Position numbers and translations under genes: made by a program | Assembly (NCBI GenBank): GCA_963721385.1 | Contig: CAVRJB010000005.1 | Span: forward strand, 157,365 to 221,364 | Length of the DNA: 64,000 nt | Reading direction: 5' to 3' | Source: DAOMFB01 sp963721385 | GTDB lineage: Bacteria; Acidobacteriota; Thermoanaerobaculia; UBA5066 | In this document: in pieces, positions 1-8,699 of the stretch | Position numbering within the stretch: the stretch's first letter is position 1 | Layout of the letters: each line of letters starts with the position of its first letter | The notes under the pieces: generated by a model | The model's input: only the letters and a program-made list of their open reading frames with translations | What the model was told of the DNA's origin: nothing | The model's database searches: none

Positions 1-998
1 TTGGCGCGCGAGAGGACGCCCCCTTCGAGGTTCGCCTCGGAAAAGTCGCCGTTCGAGAGGTCCGCTTCGGCGAAATCGCAGCCCCGGAGGTTCGTGTTGA
101 TCCCGACGGCCTCGATGAGGCGCGCCTGCGTGAAATTCGGGTACTTGAGCTTCGGGGTCCTGAGGTCGAGCTTGTCGAGAATGGCACCGGTGAAGTCGCT
201 CTCTTCGAACGACGCCCCGAGGAAGGTACACTGCCGGAAGTCGGCCCGGTGGGCGGCGAGCTTCCGCATTCCCGCGTCCGTGAAGTTCCCCCCGGAGACG
301 AGCGCCCGCTCCAGGTCGGCCTCGGAAAGGTCGGCTCCCGCGAAGTTGCACTTCTGGAGGTCCGCACCGCGGAGGACGGCGCGGTTCATCATCGCGCCCT
401 TGAACGAGGTCCCGGTCAGCTTCGCGTCGCGGAAGAAGGCGAGCCGGAGGTTCGCCTTGTCGAAGTTGCCGAGCTTGTAGGTGACGCCGTCGAAAATCGC
501 CTGCTGGAGGTCGCATCCCTCGAAGACACAGCGGTCGATGTGCCCGCCCCGGAAGTTCGTGTAGAGGAGCCTTCCGTACGAGAAGTTCGTGGCGGTGAAG
601 TCCGTCCCCTCGAGCTTCGCCCCGGTCAGGTCGCAGGCCGAGAGGTTCGCCTCCCGGACCGTGGCGCTCTTGAACGAGCAGTTGCGGAGCGCCGCTCCCA
701 CGAGCGAGACGTTGTTGAAGAACTGGAAGTCGAGATCGGACTCCGAAAGGTCGACGCGGTTCAGGCTCGAGCCCCGGAAGGACGCGCCCTGGACCGAGAC
801 CCGGGTCATCACGCAGCCGTCGAGGTTCGAATTCTCGACCTTCGAGCGCGACAGGTCGGCGGTGGAGAGGTTCTTCCCGAGCAGCTCGAGGCCCGTGAGG
901 GCGGTGTCGGTGAGGTCCGGCGTCACGCCCGGGTGCTCCTCGCGCCAGGCGTTCCAGTCGGCTGATTTCAGCAATTCCACGTGCTCGGGATTCGCCAC
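1..998 (-). CDS. Pentapeptide-repeat protein (C-terminus beyond window)
   Basis: About 332 residues are visible and the frame is still open at base 1. After an N-terminal stretch beginning MANPEHVELLK, almost the whole protein is A(D/N)LXX-type pentapeptides (for example ADLSR, ANLEG, ADLSE), which form a right-handed quadrilateral beta-helix. I chose the GTG at 998 because a GAGGAG ribosome site lies six bases upstream (1010-1005). A TTG at 1001 is the alternative. No enzymatic domain is visible, and the function of such helices (scaffold, DNA mimic, effector) cannot be told from sequence. It is divergent from the AAA ATPase at 1038, with about 40 bases between the two starts, so the two promoters must be interleaved. 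Confidence 0.88.
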   Translation of the reverse strand, partial: MANPEHVELLKSADWNAWREEHPGVTPDLTDTALTGLELLGKNLSTADLSRSKVENSNLDGCVMTRVSVQGASFRGSSLNRVDLSESDLDFQFFNNVSLVGAALRNCSFKSATVREANLSACDLTGAKLEGTDFTATNFSYGRLLYTNFRGGHIDRCVFEGCDLQQAIFDGVTYKLGNFDKANLRLAFFRDAKLTGTSFKGAMMNRAVLRGADLQKCNFAGADLSEADLERALVSGGNFTDAGMRKLAAHRADFRQCTFLGASFEESDFTGAILDKLDLRTPKLKYPNFTQARLIEAVGINTNLRGCDFAEADLSNGDFSEANLEGGVLSRA

Positions 999-1024
999 CA
1001 AAAACTCCTCGTTCCCTGACCTGC

Positions 1025-1030
1025 TAGATT
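1025..1030 (+). promoter_or_regulatory. Extended -10 box (TGCTAGATT) for the AAA ATPase gene
   Basis: TAGATT preceded by TG ends seven bases before the ATG at 1038, and no ribosome site fits between. This suggests a leaderless transcript, the same arrangement as at several other genes in the window. No convincing -35 was seen. Confidence 0.45.
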
Positions 1031-1037
1031 CTAGTCG

Positions 1038-2528
1038 ATGGCTGAAATCCCGATTCGCGGTCCGGAGCGGATCCGGCGAGCCCTTCTCGGTGCCTATCCG
1101 ATCGTCTACATCCAGTCCTGGGAGGAAGGGCGGGTCGAGCGCGCGGTGACCGCCCTGTCGCAGAAGTTCTACGACAAGCCGGTCTCGTTCTTCACCTGGT
1201 CGTGCGTCGACGGCGTGGCGGCCGGCGCCGAGCGGTGGCCCGACACGGCCGATCCGCTGAAGGCCCTGGACGCGATCCTCGCCTACCCGCAGCCGGCCTT
1301 CTTCGTGATGAGGGACCTCCCGGCGCAGTTCGGCGGCCGGATCGACGTGGTGAGGCGCCTGAGGGACGCCTACCGGCAGCTGAAAGGGCGGGGGAAGTTC
1401 CTCATCCTCACCTCCCCGCGCCTCCTCCTTCCCGAGGATCTCAAGAAGGAGGTCCACGTCCTCGACTTCGACCTTCCGGACGACGCGGAGATCCTCCACG
1501 TCCTCTCCGTCGTCTCGAAGCGCTACTTCGGCGAGGCGGGGCTTCCGGAGGCCGATTCGAAGCGCGTGGCGATGGGGCTCAAGGGCCTGACGCAGGACGA
1601 GATCGAGCACACGGTCTCGAAGATCTTCGGCCGGCGGCCGGTCTTCGACGAGCAGTCCTACTACGAGATCCTCGCCGAGAAGGAGCAGGCCTCGAAGAAG
1701 GAGGGCGTCCTCGAGTTCGTCCCGCCCCGGACGACGATCGAGGACATCGGCGGCCTCGAGAACCTGAAGGACTGGCTCGCGAAGCGCCGGAGCCTCTTCT
1801 CGAAGGAAGCCGTGGACGCGGGCCTCCCGGTGCCGAAGGGAATCCTCATGATGGGGATGTCGGGCTGCGGCAAGTCGCTTTCGGTGAAGGCCATCTCGGC
1901 CCTCTGGAACCTTCCGCTCTTCCGGCTCGACATGAACCTCGTCTTCGGGACGGAGAATCCCGAGCAGACCTTTCATCGCGCGCTGAAGTCGGTGGAGGCG
2001 ATGTCGCCTGCCGTCCTCTGGATCGACGAGATCGAGATGGCCATCACGGGGGGACGCGAAGCCGGGAGCGCCGACCCGTCGCTCGGACGGATCTTCTCGA
2101 CGTTCCTGACCTGGATGCAGGAGAAGGACGCTCTCGTCTTCGTGGCGGCGACGGCGAACCGGATCCACCTCCTCCCGGCCGAGGTCATCCGGAAGGGGCG
2201 CTTCGACCAGGTCTTCTTCATCGACCTTCCGAGCGAGACCGAGCGGAAGTCGATCTTCATGGTCCACCTGAAGAAGCGCAGCGTGAACCTGAACAAGTTC
2301 GACGTCGTCTTCCTCGCCAAGGCGACGAAGGGCTTCAACGGCGCCGAGATCGAGGCGGCCGTGCAGTCGGCGGCCGTCGACGCCTACAACGAAGGGCGCG
2401 GAATGATCGAGGACGACCTGAACCGGATCATCTCGACGACGGTGCCTCTCTCGCGGACCATGGACGAGCAGCTCAAGGCGATCAAGAGCTGGGCCCACGA
2501 CCGGGCGATGCCGGCGTCGAAGGCGTGA
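1038..2528 (+). CDS. Ycf46-like AAA-family ATPase
   Basis: A 496-residue protein with an N-terminal non-catalytic half (about 1-230) and one AAA module. Walker A is GMSGCGKS near residue 273. Walker B is AVLWIDEIE near 325-333, followed by a sensor-1-like VAATAN and a GRFDQVF arginine-finger region. The layout and the phrase KAISALWNLPLFRLD match the Ycf46 family of cyanobacteria and other bacteria, whose members are linked to stress or CO2 responses; the exact role here is unknown. It is a soluble cytoplasmic protein. The ATG at 1038 follows an extended -10 by seven bases. The 3' end overlaps the convergent membrane-protein gene by 47 bases, so read-through of either would be antisense to the other. 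Confidence 0.88.
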   Translation: MAEIPIRGPERIRRALLGAYPIVYIQSWEEGRVERAVTALSQKFYDKPVSFFTWSCVDGVAAGAERWPDTADPLKALDAILAYPQPAFFVMRDLPAQFGGRIDVVRRLRDAYRQLKGRGKFLILTSPRLLLPEDLKKEVHVLDFDLPDDAEILHVLSVVSKRYFGEAGLPEADSKRVAMGLKGLTQDEIEHTVSKIFGRRPVFDEQSYYEILAEKEQASKKEGVLEFVPPRTTIEDIGGLENLKDWLAKRRSLFSKEAVDAGLPVPKGILMMGMSGCGKSLSVKAISALWNLPLFRLDMNLVFGTENPEQTFHRALKSVEAMSPAVLWIDEIEMAITGGREAGSADPSLGRIFSTFLTWMQEKDALVFVAATANRIHLLPAEVIRKGRFDQVFFIDLPSETERKSIFMVHLKKRSVNLNKFDVVFLAKATKGFNGAEIEAAVQSAAVDAYNEGRGMIEDDLNRIISTTVPLSRTMDEQLKAIKSWAHDRAMPASKA

Positions 2529-4116
2529 CCCCGGCCTTGCGCCGGTTCCTGGGGCCTCCCTCGTCGGCCGCGTCGGCCGCGGTCCAGTCGCGGATCGTCC
2601 CGTCCGGAAGGACGAGTCCGTGCGGCCCCGGCTCCTTGCGAAGGCGGGCAGACTCGGGCCGGTTCCGGTCGAAGCTGTGCCACGGGATGAATCGAACGCG
2701 CTCGTCGCTCAGAAACTGGAGCTTGTAGGCGACCCAGTAGTCAGCGTGGCAGACGCTGTAGCCCCGGGCCTCGATCTCCCGGAGCAGCGGCCGCGGATCG
2801 GGCGAGGCGAGGATCTCCCGGACCGTCCGCGCGGCGCTGTGCTCCAGATGGAGAAGGCCTGCGAGCGCGAGGCCGCACGCCGAAAGTCCGGCGACGAGAC
2901 GTGGAAGCCTCCGACGAACCAGATCGACGGTTTCGATGGCCGCGGCGCCGACCAGTGCGAGCGCCGCCGGAAGGACGGGAGCGATGTAGCGGAGCTGGAC
3001 GGGGAGCCGGTCCGTCAGCGTGAAGAACCAGGCGCCTGCCGCGACGATGGCCGTCACCAGCTCGATCCCGCCGGAGCGCGAGGGCGCGAGAAGAAGCAGT
3101 GAGAGAAGCCTCCGGCGATGGCGGAAGAGAAGGAGGGCGACGAGAAGGAGAGCCAGGCCGAAAAGAGCCGCGCCGGCGACACCGTCCTCGAGTCCGAGGA
3201 GCCGGCGCAGGTCCGTCGTCAGGAACCTCCCGAGTCGCGAGAGCCAGCCGGCCTCGGGGAGGTACGGGGTCACGAACATATAGGCCGGCGCGTACCAGCC
3301 AAGAAGACCGCCCAGCCAGACGGGGAGATGGCCGATGGCGAAGCCGGCGGCGAGTGGAAGGGCCCAGCGAAGGGCCGGCCCTCGAGGGACCCGGAGGACC
3401 ACGGAGTCCTCGTCGCGCGGCGCTGGCCGGCGGATCCGCTCCCGGAATCCGGCATACGCCTGCGAGCGAAGGAGAAGGATCAGGGAGCACGGCACCAGGA
3501 CGAACGCGATCGTCTGGTTGACCCACCAGCCCGCTCCCGCAGCGACGCCGAAGACGAGCCGCGCCGCGGGCCTGTCGAGAAGCGCGGGCGACCGTGTCAA
3601 CGAGTCGGCGGTCAGGAAGAAGAGGACCGAGCCGAGAGCGAGCGCCATCTCCGGACCGGAGTTCGGAACGGCCGAGAGCTGCACGAGAAACGGCGGGCTC
3701 ACCGCGAGCCACGTCCCGGCGAAGAGAGCCACGGCAAAACCGAAGAGACGTTCGATGGCGAGAAACGAGACCGCGATTCCGAACGCCACCTGCGCCAGGC
3801 TCGCGAGGCGAAGGGCAAGCGGCCCCGCTTCGGGGCCAAAGCCGAGCGGATCGAGAAGGGCCCGGCGAAGAAGGGCTGCGAGCGCGGACGTCAAGGTACC
3901 GAGGTAGTTCTGACCCCAGAAGAAGACGTCGAATCCGGCCCCGTCGCGCATCCGCTTCGCCATGAGACCGAAGATGGCGCTGTCGCTGCTCCACCCCAGC
4001 CAGATGGCCGGCTCCTTCAGCAGGTCGAGCTTGAGGAGGATGCAGAGAACGACGAGGCCCGAAACCGTGAGGCCGCGTCTCGCCAGGACCCGCGGCGGCT
4101 CCCCGAGACCCATCAT
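2482..4116 (-). CDS. Polytopic membrane protein, GT-C glycosyltransferase-like
   Basis: A 544-residue protein with many hydrophobic helices across about residues 15-440 and a soluble C-terminal tail of about 100 residues. Acidic residues in the first periplasmic loop (WSSDSAIFGLMA near residues 42-53) resemble the catalytic loop of GT-C enzymes, which transfer sugars from polyprenyl-phosphate donors. That assignment is by analogy, since no signature is decisive. It lies 30 bases downstream of the YfhO-like gene on the same strand, suggesting a shared role in envelope glycan work. Two tandem ATGs (4116 and 4113) are possible starts; a TACACT box nine bases upstream would make the message leaderless. 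Confidence 0.75.
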   Translation of the reverse strand: MMGLGEPPRVLARRGLTVSGLVVLCILLKLDLLKEPAIWLGWSSDSAIFGLMAKRMRDGAGFDVFFWGQNYLGTLTSALAALLRRALLDPLGFGPEAGPLALRLASLAQVAFGIAVSFLAIERLFGFAVALFAGTWLAVSPPFLVQLSAVPNSGPEMALALGSVLFFLTADSLTRSPALLDRPAARLVFGVAAGAGWWVNQTIAFVLVPCSLILLLRSQAYAGFRERIRRPAPRDEDSVVLRVPRGPALRWALPLAAGFAIGHLPVWLGGLLGWYAPAYMFVTPYLPEAGWLSRLGRFLTTDLRRLLGLEDGVAGAALFGLALLLVALLLFRHRRRLLSLLLLAPSRSGGIELVTAIVAAGAWFFTLTDRLPVQLRYIAPVLPAALALVGAAAIETVDLVRRRLPRLVAGLSACGLALAGLLHLEHSAARTVREILASPDPRPLLREIEARGYSVCHADYWVAYKLQFLSDERVRFIPWHSFDRNRPESARLRKEPGPHGLVLPDGTIRDWTAADAADEGGPRNRRKAGVTPSTPASPGRGPSS

Positions 4117-4125
4117 GGACGCGTC

Positions 4126-4131
4126 AGTGTA
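4126..4131 (-). promoter_or_regulatory. -10 box TACACT for the GT-C-like gene
   Basis: Read on the minus strand, TACACT ends nine bases before the ATG at 4116 and just after the stop of the upstream gene. It could give the membrane-protein gene its own leaderless transcript within the cluster. No clear -35 was seen. Confidence 0.35.
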
Positions 4132-4146
4132 GAGGGAGCGCGACGA

Positions 4147-6471
4147 TCAGTTCCACCGCGGCCCCCGCCATGGGTCGTAACGGAACGCCACCTCATGCTC
4201 CCCCGCAGGGAGCGGCACGAGGCGAAAGGCGATGTCGGCGGGAAAGATCCTCGCGGGGCGCCCGTCCACCTCCGCGCCCCACCCCGGGGCGTAGGTGTCC
4301 GAGAGGACGAGCCAGCCCGGGCCCTGGGCGCTGAGGAGGACCGTCCGCGCATCGTCCCGGACGAACGTGACCGGTCCCGGCGCGAGCACTTCGAAGTGCG
4401 GCACCGAGGCGACGAGCGCCGGTAGATCGGCCGCCTCCACGAGCGCGGCGCGCGCGAAGAAGTCGTCGGGCGCACCCGAGAGACGGCGCGCGATGTCCCC
4501 CGGGTCTGTCCAGGGCGCGAGCGCCGTGACGACCCGCGCGCGGGGAAGCGCGAGTCGGTTTCGGAGCACGCGGATCGGCGCGTCCGCCGAGACGTCCGCC
4601 CGCCCGATCTCCGGCAGCCGTTCATCGGAGAGGTCGCTGGCCGTCACGACGTGTGACACGCCGCTCGCGCCGAGCAGCATCGCCTGAAGCCTGGGAGGCG
4701 CGTCTTCCACGAGGCGCCGCAGAAGATCGTAGCGGCGCGTCGAGAAGGTCTCGAGGTCGACCGGGAACGCGAGGCGGAGACCGTAGGACAGACCGGAATA
4801 CGCATCGAGGCGCTGCCGCCGCAGCCGGAGAGCCGTCTCCCCGAGAGGCGCGTCGGGGCGGATACGCGAGGCGATCATGCGTGTCGAGAGCCGATGGTCG
4901 ACCCAGGTCCGGCCGGCGCCCGGGCCGTCGCTGCGCAAGATTCCGACGGCGGCCGGCACTGTCTGGTAGGCCGCGAGCGGCGCGAGCGGGATCAGCGCGC
5001 GGTTGAAGACCAGCAGGTCGGCCGCAACGAGAGCGGCGGCGGCCGCTCCTCGTCCGCGTCTCTGCGCCGCGGCGACGACGAGGAGGGCGGCGGCGAAGAG
5101 CGCGCTGGTGCCGGCGCTCTCGACGAGCCGGCTCCGGACGGCCGGCACGAGACGGGCGGCGTCGCCTCCCGGCCGGGCGAGCCGGGCGACGAGCTCGTCG
5201 AGGCCGAGAAGCGCGCCCGCCGTGACGGCGGCGAGAAGGCCGAGCACCGAAAGGGCGGCGAGGACGGACGGCCGGCGGAGGGGCGGCGCGTCCGTGTCGG
5301 CAGAAAGGACGTCGACACCGTCCCCGACGAGGAGCGCGAGAGGCAGGAACGCCGCCGTGATCCACTTGATCGGGTACCGGAGAGTGCTCATCAGTTGAAA
5401 GTGGAAAAGCGGCGCGAGGGGCCCGTGCGGCCCGAGCGCGAGGAGGAGGAGCGCCAGTGCCCAGAAGAGGAAGGCGAGGCGGCGCCGTCCCCGGGCCGCG
5501 GCGCCAAGAAGAGCGAGAGCGACCGCCGCGGAGCCGACGTAGAGTCCGCCGAAGAGGGCGCCGAACAGGACGACGTCCGGCCGCTGGAGGAAGCCGGCGA
5601 GCGAGGCGTCGCGGAATCGGCGGAACTCGTCGCCGAACGGGTCGGCGAGGACGGTTCCGAGGAGCTCGAGCGGCTGAAGGGACGGGGAGCCGGAGACCGC
5701 GGCGGGAAGCCCGCCGGCGCGGACCGTGGCCGGGAAGTAACGAAGCACCGCGACGAGGAGCGGTGCCGCGAGAAGGAGGCCGCCTACGAGGACCGCCGCT
5801 GCGCGGCCGGCCCGGTGACCGATCCCGGCCCCCGCCGGCCCCGGCGCGACCAGGACGAGCCCGCCCCCGAGAAGCCCGGCTGCGATGGCGAACGGCTCGG
5901 CCGAAAGAACCATCGACGCGAGGACGACGAGGCCTCCGAGGAGAGGGCGCCCGGCCTTTCCCGGCGGCGCCTCGCGGAGCGCGACCGCCGCGAGCAGGAG
6001 CCAGGGGAGCCAGCAGAACGTCGCGTGATAGAGCGCCGTGTAGGTCGCGACGGCAAGGGCGCCCGAGAGGGGATAGACGACCGCCGCAGCCGCCGAGCCG
6101 ACGGACGAGATCCCGAGCCGACGAGCGAGGCGAAAGGTCCCGAGCAGCGCTCCGAGGGCGTGCGCGACGGTGAGCCAGGAAAGGAGGCGCGCCGGCTCGA
6201 TGCCGGGGATGGCGAAAAGGAGATTCGGCGGGTAGAGCGCCGCCGCGAACGGGTTCGCCAGGAACGGCGTTCCGTTCGCGAGGTCCGGATTCCAGAGGGG
6301 GAGGCCCGCGCGCCACGCACGGCCGAGGCTGCCCCGAAGCGGTTCGAACGCGGCCTGGAAGTCGCCCAACCAGAAGACGCCTCCCGCGAGAACGCCGCCG
6401 AAGAAAAGGAGCCCGACGGCGGCTGCGGCCGATGCGGCCGCCGCGTCGCGGGAGGGCGCCGGAGCCTTCAC
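4147..6471 (-). CDS. YfhO-family membrane protein
   Basis: About 774 residues from the GTG at 6471, which has a GAGGGGG ribosome site six bases upstream. A TTG at 6486 overlapping the preceding stop is possible but has no ribosome site. The N-terminal two thirds hold a dozen or so membrane helices. The motif LWNPDLANGTPFLANP after the first helix and the C-terminal beta-domain ending in YAPGWGAEVDGRPARIFPAD and VPLPAGEHEVAFRYDP are characteristic of YfhO. Bacillus YfhO takes part in glycosylation of lipoteichoic acid; here the acceptor is unknown. It is translated in series with the LON-domain gene (11-base gap) and precedes a second GT-C-like gene. Confidence 0.85.
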   Translation of the reverse strand: MKAPAPSRDAAAASAAAAVGLLFFGGVLAGGVFWLGDFQAAFEPLRGSLGRAWRAGLPLWNPDLANGTPFLANPFAAALYPPNLLFAIPGIEPARLLSWLTVAHALGALLGTFRLARRLGISSVGSAAAAVVYPLSGALAVATYTALYHATFCWLPWLLLAAVALREAPPGKAGRPLLGGLVVLASMVLSAEPFAIAAGLLGGGLVLVAPGPAGAGIGHRAGRAAAVLVGGLLLAAPLLVAVLRYFPATVRAGGLPAAVSGSPSLQPLELLGTVLADPFGDEFRRFRDASLAGFLQRPDVVLFGALFGGLYVGSAAVALALLGAAARGRRRLAFLFWALALLLLALGPHGPLAPLFHFQLMSTLRYPIKWITAAFLPLALLVGDGVDVLSADTDAPPLRRPSVLAALSVLGLLAAVTAGALLGLDELVARLARPGGDAARLVPAVRSRLVESAGTSALFAAALLVVAAAQRRGRGAAAAALVAADLLVFNRALIPLAPLAAYQTVPAAVGILRSDGPGAGRTWVDHRLSTRMIASRIRPDAPLGETALRLRRQRLDAYSGLSYGLRLAFPVDLETFSTRRYDLLRRLVEDAPPRLQAMLLGASGVSHVVTASDLSDERLPEIGRADVSADAPIRVLRNRLALPRARVVTALAPWTDPGDIARRLSGAPDDFFARAALVEAADLPALVASVPHFEVLAPGPVTFVRDDARTVLLSAQGPGWLVLSDTYAPGWGAEVDGRPARIFPADIAFRLVPLPAGEHEVAFRYDPWRGPRWN

Positions 6472-6482
6472 GCCCTTCCCCC

Positions 6483-7139
6483 TCAATTCCAGCGCGGCTC
6501 GACCTTCGATCCCCGGTACGGGGCGAGGAGGTCGAGCCGGCGCTGCATCGACTCGATGAGCTGCGCGGCCCAGTCGTAGCGCTCGCCGAGGGCGTCCATC
6601 GTGAGCAGACGGTAGCCGTCGTCGGCGTCGATCCCGAGCCGGGTCAGGATCTCGTTCACGACGCCTTCGTCCGAGAGGCCGGGCGGGAACTCCTTGGCCT
6701 GCGAGCGGCCGACCGCATCGGCGAGACGCCCGACGTCGGCGAGGAGGCGCTCCCGGCGCTCGCCGGGCGCCGGGGTGCCGCTGCGGAGCGGCGCGATCGG
6801 GTGCTCGGTCACCTCGGCGATCCGGTACGGCTTTTCGCCGGAGACCTCGCGCTCGATCCGGTAGCGGTAGACGCCCATGAGGACGATGTTCGACCCCCCG
6901 TCCGGCAGCGGTTCGTGTTCCTCGATCTCGCCCGCGCAGCCGATCTCGTGGACGGCCGGCCGGCCGGCCGCGTCGGGACGGCCTGCAGGGTCGAGGAGCT
7001 GGACGCCGAGGATCCGGTCTCCGGCGAGCGCGTCCGCGAGCATTTCGCGGTAGCGCGGCTCGAAGACGTGGAGCGGGAGCGCCGTCTCCGGGAAGAAGAC
7101 GACGCCCGGGAGCGGGAAGATCGGGATCCGGCGCGTCAC
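6483..7139 (-). CDS. LON peptidase substrate-binding-domain protein
   Basis: 218 residues consisting of the N-terminal (PUA-like) domain of Lon without ATPase or protease domains. The start IPIFPLPGVVFFPETALPLHVFEPRYREM is diagnostic, followed by a C-terminal helical part. Such stand-alone proteins are common in bacteria and their function is not established. The GTG at 7139 was chosen because GGAGG lies four bases upstream and the codon overlaps the stop of the cytochrome gene as GTGA, giving translational coupling; the conserved domain begins immediately after it. The longer open frame upstream is not domain-like. Confidence 0.9.
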   Translation of the reverse strand: MTRRIPIFPLPGVVFFPETALPLHVFEPRYREMLADALAGDRILGVQLLDPAGRPDAAGRPAVHEIGCAGEIEEHEPLPDGGSNIVLMGVYRYRIEREVSGEKPYRIAEVTEHPIAPLRSGTPAPGERRERLLADVGRLADAVGRSQAKEFPPGLSDEGVVNEILTRLGIDADDGYRLLTMDALGERYDWAAQLIESMQRRLDLLAPYRGSKVEPRWN

Positions 7140-7522
7140 TTCGCCTCCGGCACGGGCGTCCCGTGGGCGCGCCCCCAGAGCTTCAGGACGTGGGCCGCGA
7201 CGGCGTCGATCTCCTCGGGGGAGAGGCGGTCTCGAAACGCGGGCATCGGGCTCTTCGGGTTTCCGTCGGCGATCAGGCGCCGGATGGACGCGACGTCGCC
7301 GCCGTGCTTCCAAGCGTCGTCCGTCAGGTTCGCATAAGGCCGCCCTATTGCGAAGCGCGTGTCCCCCCGGCCGTCACGGCCGTGACAAGCGGAGCACTTC
7401 CGGCCCCAGACCCGTTCGCCGGGGTCCTTCGGCCCGCATCCCGCCGACACGAGGGCCGCTGCGAGCGTGCCGAAAAGCACCTGATTCACGAAGGCGGGAC
7501 GCCTCACCATCGAGAGCCGCAT
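7136..7522 (-). CDS. Class I c-type cytochrome lipoprotein
   Basis: 128 residues from the ATG at 7522 (an ATG at 7510 is also possible). A hydrophobic signal ends in the lipobox LVSAGC, with the lipidated cysteine at residue 29. One haem motif CSACH (43-47) follows, and a later MPAF supplies a candidate axial methionine. The size and a single CXXCH fit a small periplasmic electron carrier anchored to a membrane. The start codon is only 16 bases from that of the divergent ferredoxin gene, so the two promoters overlap the coding regions. The stop overlaps the LON-domain start by four bases. The redox partner is unknown. Confidence 0.87.
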   Translation of the reverse strand: MRLSMVRRPAFVNQVLFGTLAAALVSAGCGPKDPGERVWGRKCSACHGRDGRGDTRFAIGRPYANLTDDAWKHGGDVASIRRLIADGNPKSPMPAFRDRLSPEEIDAVAAHVLKLWGRAHGTPVPEAK

Positions 7523-7524
7523 GG

Positions 7525-7530
7525 TATCTT
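7525..7530 (+). promoter_or_regulatory. -10 box TATCTT for the ferredoxin gene
   Basis: TATCTT ends eight bases before the ATG at 7539, and no ribosome site is present, which fits a leaderless transcript. The box sits between the two divergent start codons. Confidence 0.35.
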
Positions 7531-7538
7531 TACGCGCG

Positions 7539-7772
7539 ATGGCGAACAAAGACGATCGGTACGAGGACAACGTCGCCGGCAAGTTCTACGTCGACACGCA
7601 GTGCATCGACTGCGACGTCTGCCGCGTGACGGCGCCGAACAACTTCAAGCGGAACGAGGACAAGGGCTACTCGTTCGTCTCCAAGCAGGCCGAGACCCCG
7701 GAGGAAGAGGCCCAGTGCCAGGAGGCCATGGACTCCTGCCCGGTCGAGGCCATCGGAAACGACGGGGAGTAG
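7539..7772 (+). CDS. Small single-cluster [4Fe-4S] ferredoxin
   Basis: 77 residues. Cysteines 22, 25 and 28 form CIDCDVC, and cysteine 67 in DSCPVEAI completes one [4Fe-4S] site. An additional cysteine at 60 is not needed for the cluster. The lack of a second CX2CX2C motif makes it a monocluster ferredoxin, a cytoplasmic low-potential electron carrier. A plausible client is the radical-SAM lipoyl synthase encoded immediately downstream on the opposite strand (three bases between the stops), but that is inference. The ATG at 7539 was preferred over one 18 bases upstream because the conserved protein begins there and it lies eight bases after a -10 box. Confidence 0.88.
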   Translation: MANKDDRYEDNVAGKFYVDTQCIDCDVCRVTAPNNFKRNEDKGYSFVSKQAETPEEEAQCQEAMDSCPVEAIGNDGE

Positions 7773-7775
7773 ATT

Positions 7776-8690
7776 TCAGGTGACGGCACGCCGGGCGTGG
7801 TAGCTCGACCGGACCAGCGGACCCGATTCCACCCGCGCAAAGCCCATCGCCTCGCCTTCCCGTCCGATGTCGTCGAACTCCTCGGGGGAGTAGTACTTCT
7901 CGATCGGTAGCCGCCGCTCGTGCGGCTGCAGGTACTGGCCGATCGTGAGGACGTCGGTGCCGGCGCTTCGAAGATCGAACATCGTCCGCGAGATCTCATC
8001 TCTCGTCTCGCCCAGCCCGACCATCACGCCGCTCTTCACCTTCAGCGAGGGCGCCGTGTCGTCGCGGAAGCGGGCCGCCCGCGCGAGGAGCTCGAGAGAG
8101 CGCTCGTAGACGGCGTCGGGCCGGACGCGCCGGTACAGGCGCTTCACCGTCTCGGTGTTGTGGTTCAGGACCTCCGGCCGCTCGTCGAGGACCGTCCGGA
8201 GAGCCGTCTCGCTCCCGAGGAAGTCCGGGATCAGCACCTCGACGGTGGCGCCCGGGTTCAGGTGGCGGATCTCCCGGATCGTCGCGGCGAAGTGGGAGGC
8301 GCCGCCGTCGGAGAGTTCGTCGCGGTTCACGGATGTGACGACGGCGTGCCGGATGCCCATCGCGGCGACCGCCTCGGCCACGTGGCGCGGCTCCGCCGGG
8401 TCGAGCGGCCGCCCGATTCCCTGCGCCACGGCGCAGAAGCCGCAGTGCCGGGTGCAGACGTCGCCCATCAGCAGGAAGGTCGCCGTCCGCTCGCGGCCCC
8501 AGCATTCGAAGATATTCGGGCAGCGCGCCTCCTGGCAGACCGTGTTCAGGCTCTTTTGCTCGAGGAGGGCGAGGATCTCCCGGGCGTCGTCCGAGTCGGA
8601 CACCCGCACCTTCAACCACGCCGGCCTCGGCGTGACGCCGTAACGCGGACGGTCCGGAGTGGGGGAGAACGTGGGGAGATTCGCGCTCAC
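7776..8690 (-). CDS. lipA: Lipoyl synthase
   Basis: 304 residues. This radical-SAM enzyme inserts two sulphurs into the octanoyl group on lipoyl domains. The auxiliary cluster cysteines are in VCQEARCPNIFECW (52, 57, 63) and the SAM-cluster cysteines in CTRHCGFC (79, 83, 86). The terminal SSYHA supplies the conserved serine ligand. Length and motif order are typical. It is the last gene of the leftward dehydrogenase operon, nine bases after the HEAT-like gene, so the cofactor is made with the enzyme that needs it. Together with lipB it forms the endogenous lipoate pathway; no lplA is seen. Confidence 0.97.
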   Translation of the reverse strand: MSANLPTFSPTPDRPRYGVTPRPAWLKVRVSDSDDAREILALLEQKSLNTVCQEARCPNIFECWGRERTATFLLMGDVCTRHCGFCAVAQGIGRPLDPAEPRHVAEAVAAMGIRHAVVTSVNRDELSDGGASHFAATIREIRHLNPGATVEVLIPDFLGSETALRTVLDERPEVLNHNTETVKRLYRRVRPDAVYERSLELLARAARFRDDTAPSLKVKSGVMVGLGETRDEISRTMFDLRSAGTDVLTIGQYLQPHERRLPIEKYYSPEEFDDIGREGEAMGFARVESGPLVRSSYHARRAVT

Positions 8691-8699
8691 GCGGCGAGT

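Noticed and set aside
1..965. Plus-strand frames over the pentapeptide gene
   Set aside because: The minus-strand frame has the repeated A(D/N)LXX pattern and a good ribosome site; the plus frames are its complement.
3118..6579. Long plus-strand frames opposite the two membrane-protein genes (for example 3118-4425 and 4894-6579)
   Set aside because: Very charged, repetitive shadow translations of membrane genes; no homology or ribosome sites.
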